A DNA stretch of 64,000 nt, taken from contig NC_087077.1 in assembly GCF_026151205.1 (NCBI RefSeq), positions 16,851,475 to 16,915,474 on the forward strand. The letters are read 5' to 3'. Source of the DNA: Bolinopsis microptera. Taxonomy: Eukaryota; Ctenophora; Tentaculata; Lobata; Bolinopsidae. Position numbers and translations under genes: made by a program. Shown here one piece after another: positions 61,092-64,000 of this stretch; the stretch's first letter is position 1, and the number at the start of each line of letters is the position of its first letter. The notes beneath the pieces were generated by a model. It saw only the letters and a program-made list of their open reading frames with translations, was not told where the DNA came from and searched no databases.

Positions 61092-62295
61092 CTTATTAAT
61101 GATTAAAATGTTTTACATTTAAATCGGCTATATCTTCGGTTGGAATGGATATTTTTGGATGCGATTAAAATTTTTTTCAAAAAATAATACCAGCTTCCAC
61201 CCGGTTATATTAACACGGGCTTTCTAGTTTCTTAATAAAATCAAGATTTTTATTGATTTCTATGAAGCCATTGGATAATATGAGGTTGAATATTTATTAC
61301 CAAAAGTTTCGAGATATATCTAGAACAGCCCACTATTGCCTTTTTGCTGCTTCCTGAAAACGAATCCAGAATTTCGTGGACCGCCAGCTGATTAATTCCG
61401 TAATTACTTGGCACATTTATGGGTCCTGGTAAGAGCTGGTGATCTAGTAAATATTCTATTTTTAGCTCACCTTGCGCTTTAAGTTTGACCAATGCTAATC
61501 ATGATGAGCTATTAGCTGATTAAATATACGGTATATTAATATACGGCGCGGTATATATACCGTATTAAAAAGATACTCATAAAGGCAGAGGTACTGATAC
61601 AAGTTTCAGTATTAGATTAAATTACATTCGTACAGTTAAGTTGTAATGATCATTTTAAAGGTCGAGACGGACTAATCAAGACATTTGACGTGGACGATAA
61701 ATCCAACGAAGGATACATATAATCTTCAGTGAGTGGGAACTTGCGCCAGGGACTAATAAAAAGGCACTAGAAAACTCACTGGTCACAGGGAGGAAGCTAA
61801 TAGTAATGGTATTCTTTGATAGTCACTTTTTATCGCATCAAAAAATATCAATCACAACCGAAGATATAATTATAACGACAACCCATTAAAATGTAACGCG
61901 CACTAAACACAACGTAATAACAATTGTGAACTGAAGTCTGAAAACAAAACCGATCTATAAATGTTGATATAAAATCCTTGCACGTGCACGCGCGCGTTTC
62001 CACCCGCGTTAATATGCAACTTTCTAATTCGCACGTGGGCGGTCACACATACGTGCAGAGAGAAACTTTCGAATAATAAACAGATGATAAAGTTAAATGC
62101 TCACATGTTATATATTAACCCGAATCCTTTTTACCAACTGAGACCGGAAGACGGGAACAAAAATGCAGGTATTTATACTTTTATATGGAACCATAAAAGA
62201 TGCGGACTATTCCCACTTTACATTCGATATAATATTTGTTCCTTTTATGATTATTATCTAAAAATTGGATAAGATTTCAAAATTTGGAAATTACA
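61092..62295. other. Non-coding stretch
   Basis: No feature recognised beyond a short palindromic run of TATACCGTATTAA-like words near 61525-61570. Confidence 0.5.
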
Positions 62296-62352
62296 CCAAC
62301 GATTCGGAAAAAAGGATATATATATAATATATCCTTTTTTCCGATTCGTTGG
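62296..62352. repeat. 57-bp near-perfect hairpin
   Basis: CCAACGATTCGGAAAAAAGG is inverted at 62333-62352 as CCTTTTTTCCGATTCGTTGG, with an ATATA-rich centre; the stem is at least 24 bp. It could be a tiny MITE or form a hairpin RNA. Confidence 0.8.
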
Positions 62353-62775
62353 AATATATAGGTATACATTATATATACATTAATCAGCAAATTTGGGCGC
62401 ATGTTCAAACACATTTTTTGTAACGAACGGGCAATTTCAGTGAAAGCGGTACAATTCAAAGATCAATTGTCGATATCTATTCAAGTTGTTGAACTGCTCT
62501 CATTTAGTATTAGTATTCCGTATGCTCAGAAATGACACCCTTATGCCTTCTCTGAGGCCTTAAAAGTGTAAGTCATCCCTATTGATAATGATATTTGCAG
62601 TCGATCGAATTGCAATATCAATTAGATTTGTCTCAATCCCATGACCGTGAGTTAATTAGTTAATTAATGTTTTTGGATCAATTTTCATCACAAACTTCAC
62701 ATCTCTCGATAACTTAAATACGAAAGACATGAAATGAAGCAAAGATTATATTACTAGTTGGTGTTTAGACATGTA

Positions 62776-62930
62776 ATGAAATGAAATGAAATGAAATGAA
62801 ATGAAATGAAATGAAATGAAATGAAATGAAATGAAATGAAATGAAATGAAATGAAATGAAATGAAATGAAATGAAATGAAATGAAATGAAATGAAATGAA
62901 ATGAAATGAAATGAAATGAAATGAAATGAA
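62776..62930. repeat. (ATGAA)31 microsatellite
   Basis: 155 bp of perfect pentanucleotide repeats. Open frames across it (FHFIS repeats) are artefacts. Confidence 0.97.
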
Positions 62931-64000
62931 ATAATGTGCTTGTATACCGCCCATATGGTTAGCAACTGACACAAGTGCCAGGTACTAACCATGTCAGAGC
63001 GGTTCTAAAGGGTGAGGTGAAAATATCCAGCAACAAACAACTAAATCATCTCAAAAACAAATCTATTTAGGAAAAATTAAAACTTTAAATATATCATATA
63101 GTAATCATAGGAAGATTTAAAAAGTTGCGTGCTCGAAACATTGAATTCAACCAAAGAAAGGAAAGTCTCAAACCTATTTTGTTTGAATTACGTAAAGTAA
63201 AGCCACTATACCTAGCACTAATATAAAGGCGATATTGTTTAACTTGTCCTAAAATTTCAGAAAATATTGTACCTAAGATTAAATAACTGAACCAAAAATT
63301 AAATAATTACAAGAGTAAAAAAGTAGTGTCAGGTCTCTACTAAGCGCGGCAGTTGGGGGTACCGAATTTCGGTCGAAAAATCCACGTTTTCTTAATAGAG
63401 GCTCAATTACCTGCGTTTACTTAATAGAGGTACAATTATAGAAGGCAGCCTTTTTGTGCAAGTCGGTAACGAATCGCGACTTGTTTTGACTTACAGCACT
63501 TTGCTGAATCGGCATTCTGTTAAAGCTCCAATTAACAAGAGAATCCACTATAACACATTTACACAATACTTTGTATATTTTTGTTAATTTGTTCAATTTT
63601 TATGATGCATGCGCTAGGCTGGGTTTTGCTGGCGTAAGGATAATACTTGATTGAGTTGATTCCGCCTTTTTTAATTTTTTGGTTTCTACTAGCCGAATAA
63701 TGAGTAGTTTGATATGTACTGGAGGTAGGGTGAGGGGGGGGGGGGGTTGGGGGGGGAAATGTTGCAGATCTTTCTAAAAAACATGTGCCATAAATCGTCT
63801 TCAGCTTGACATGGATTATACTCAGGAGAATTGATCATGACTCTCATTCTCTCAATTGAAAACATAGGATGGAATGAAAATACCTCTTAAATAAGTATAG
63901 TGATTCTCTCGGATGCATTTACAAGTTTACAAACAACCAAACTAACAAGGCACTCTCAATCTCATATTTAAATGTGATATATCATATACAGTATTGATCT
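62931..64000. other. Non-coding stretch with G-rich run
   Basis: No gene recognised. A G-rich run lies at about 63733-63756. Confidence 0.5.

Noticed and set aside
62754-62992. Open frames with FHFIS repeats
   Set aside because: They are only translations of the (ATGAA)n microsatellite.

Overview
The window is animal nuclear DNA. It is AT-rich and intron-rich, introns follow GT-AG, and it carries class A GPCRs, a NEK-family kinase with RCC1 repeats, a secreted lectin, hAT-like and LINE fragments, and many micro- and minisatellites. An invertebrate, most likely an early-branching or marine one such as a cnidarian, fits best; I cannot fix the species from sequence alone. Most gene models here were built by joining exons by hand. 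I accepted an exon chain only where splice sites and codon phases agreed.

Layout. (1) 1-9275, minus strand: a large secreted protein gene with a signal peptide, five six-bladed tectonin beta-propellers (about 30 blades), two near-identical exons of Cys/Trp-rich HTWxDN repeats, and an F-type lectin domain that runs off the left edge. A 5'-truncated CR1-like LINE sits in one intron. (2) 9276-9477: short divergent intergenic region. (3) about 9478-41746, plus strand: one NEK9-type gene of about 27 exons. Its N-terminus carries a DUF4347-like domain that is in phase with the kinase domain; RCC1 propeller, basic linker with an NLS-like run, coiled coil and a CaaX-like C-terminus (CSIQ) follow. (4) The 14.3 kb intron 22151-36419 of that gene holds minus-strand material: a GPCR TM5-TM7 fragment, a retroelement ORF1 remnant broken up by a decamer minisatellite, an intact 742-codon NERD-nuclease/SF1-helicase gene, a partial tandem duplication, a hAT-type MITE and a broken LDLa-GPCR. 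(5) 43619-46941, minus strand: an intact eight-exon orphan class A GPCR of 443 residues. (6) 46942-64000: no recognisable gene; two hAT-type elements with 8-bp target duplications (one a decamer-filled fold-back), telomere-like repeats inside an inverted repeat, a 57-bp hairpin and a (ATGAA)31 microsatellite.

The most unusual points are the DUF4347-like/NEK9/CaaX architecture, tandem arrays that start at or close to the 5' splice sites of several introns of this gene (two of them copying the exon end with its splice donor), and the intronless NERD-helicase nested in its largest intron. The genes do not form an obvious functional pathway.
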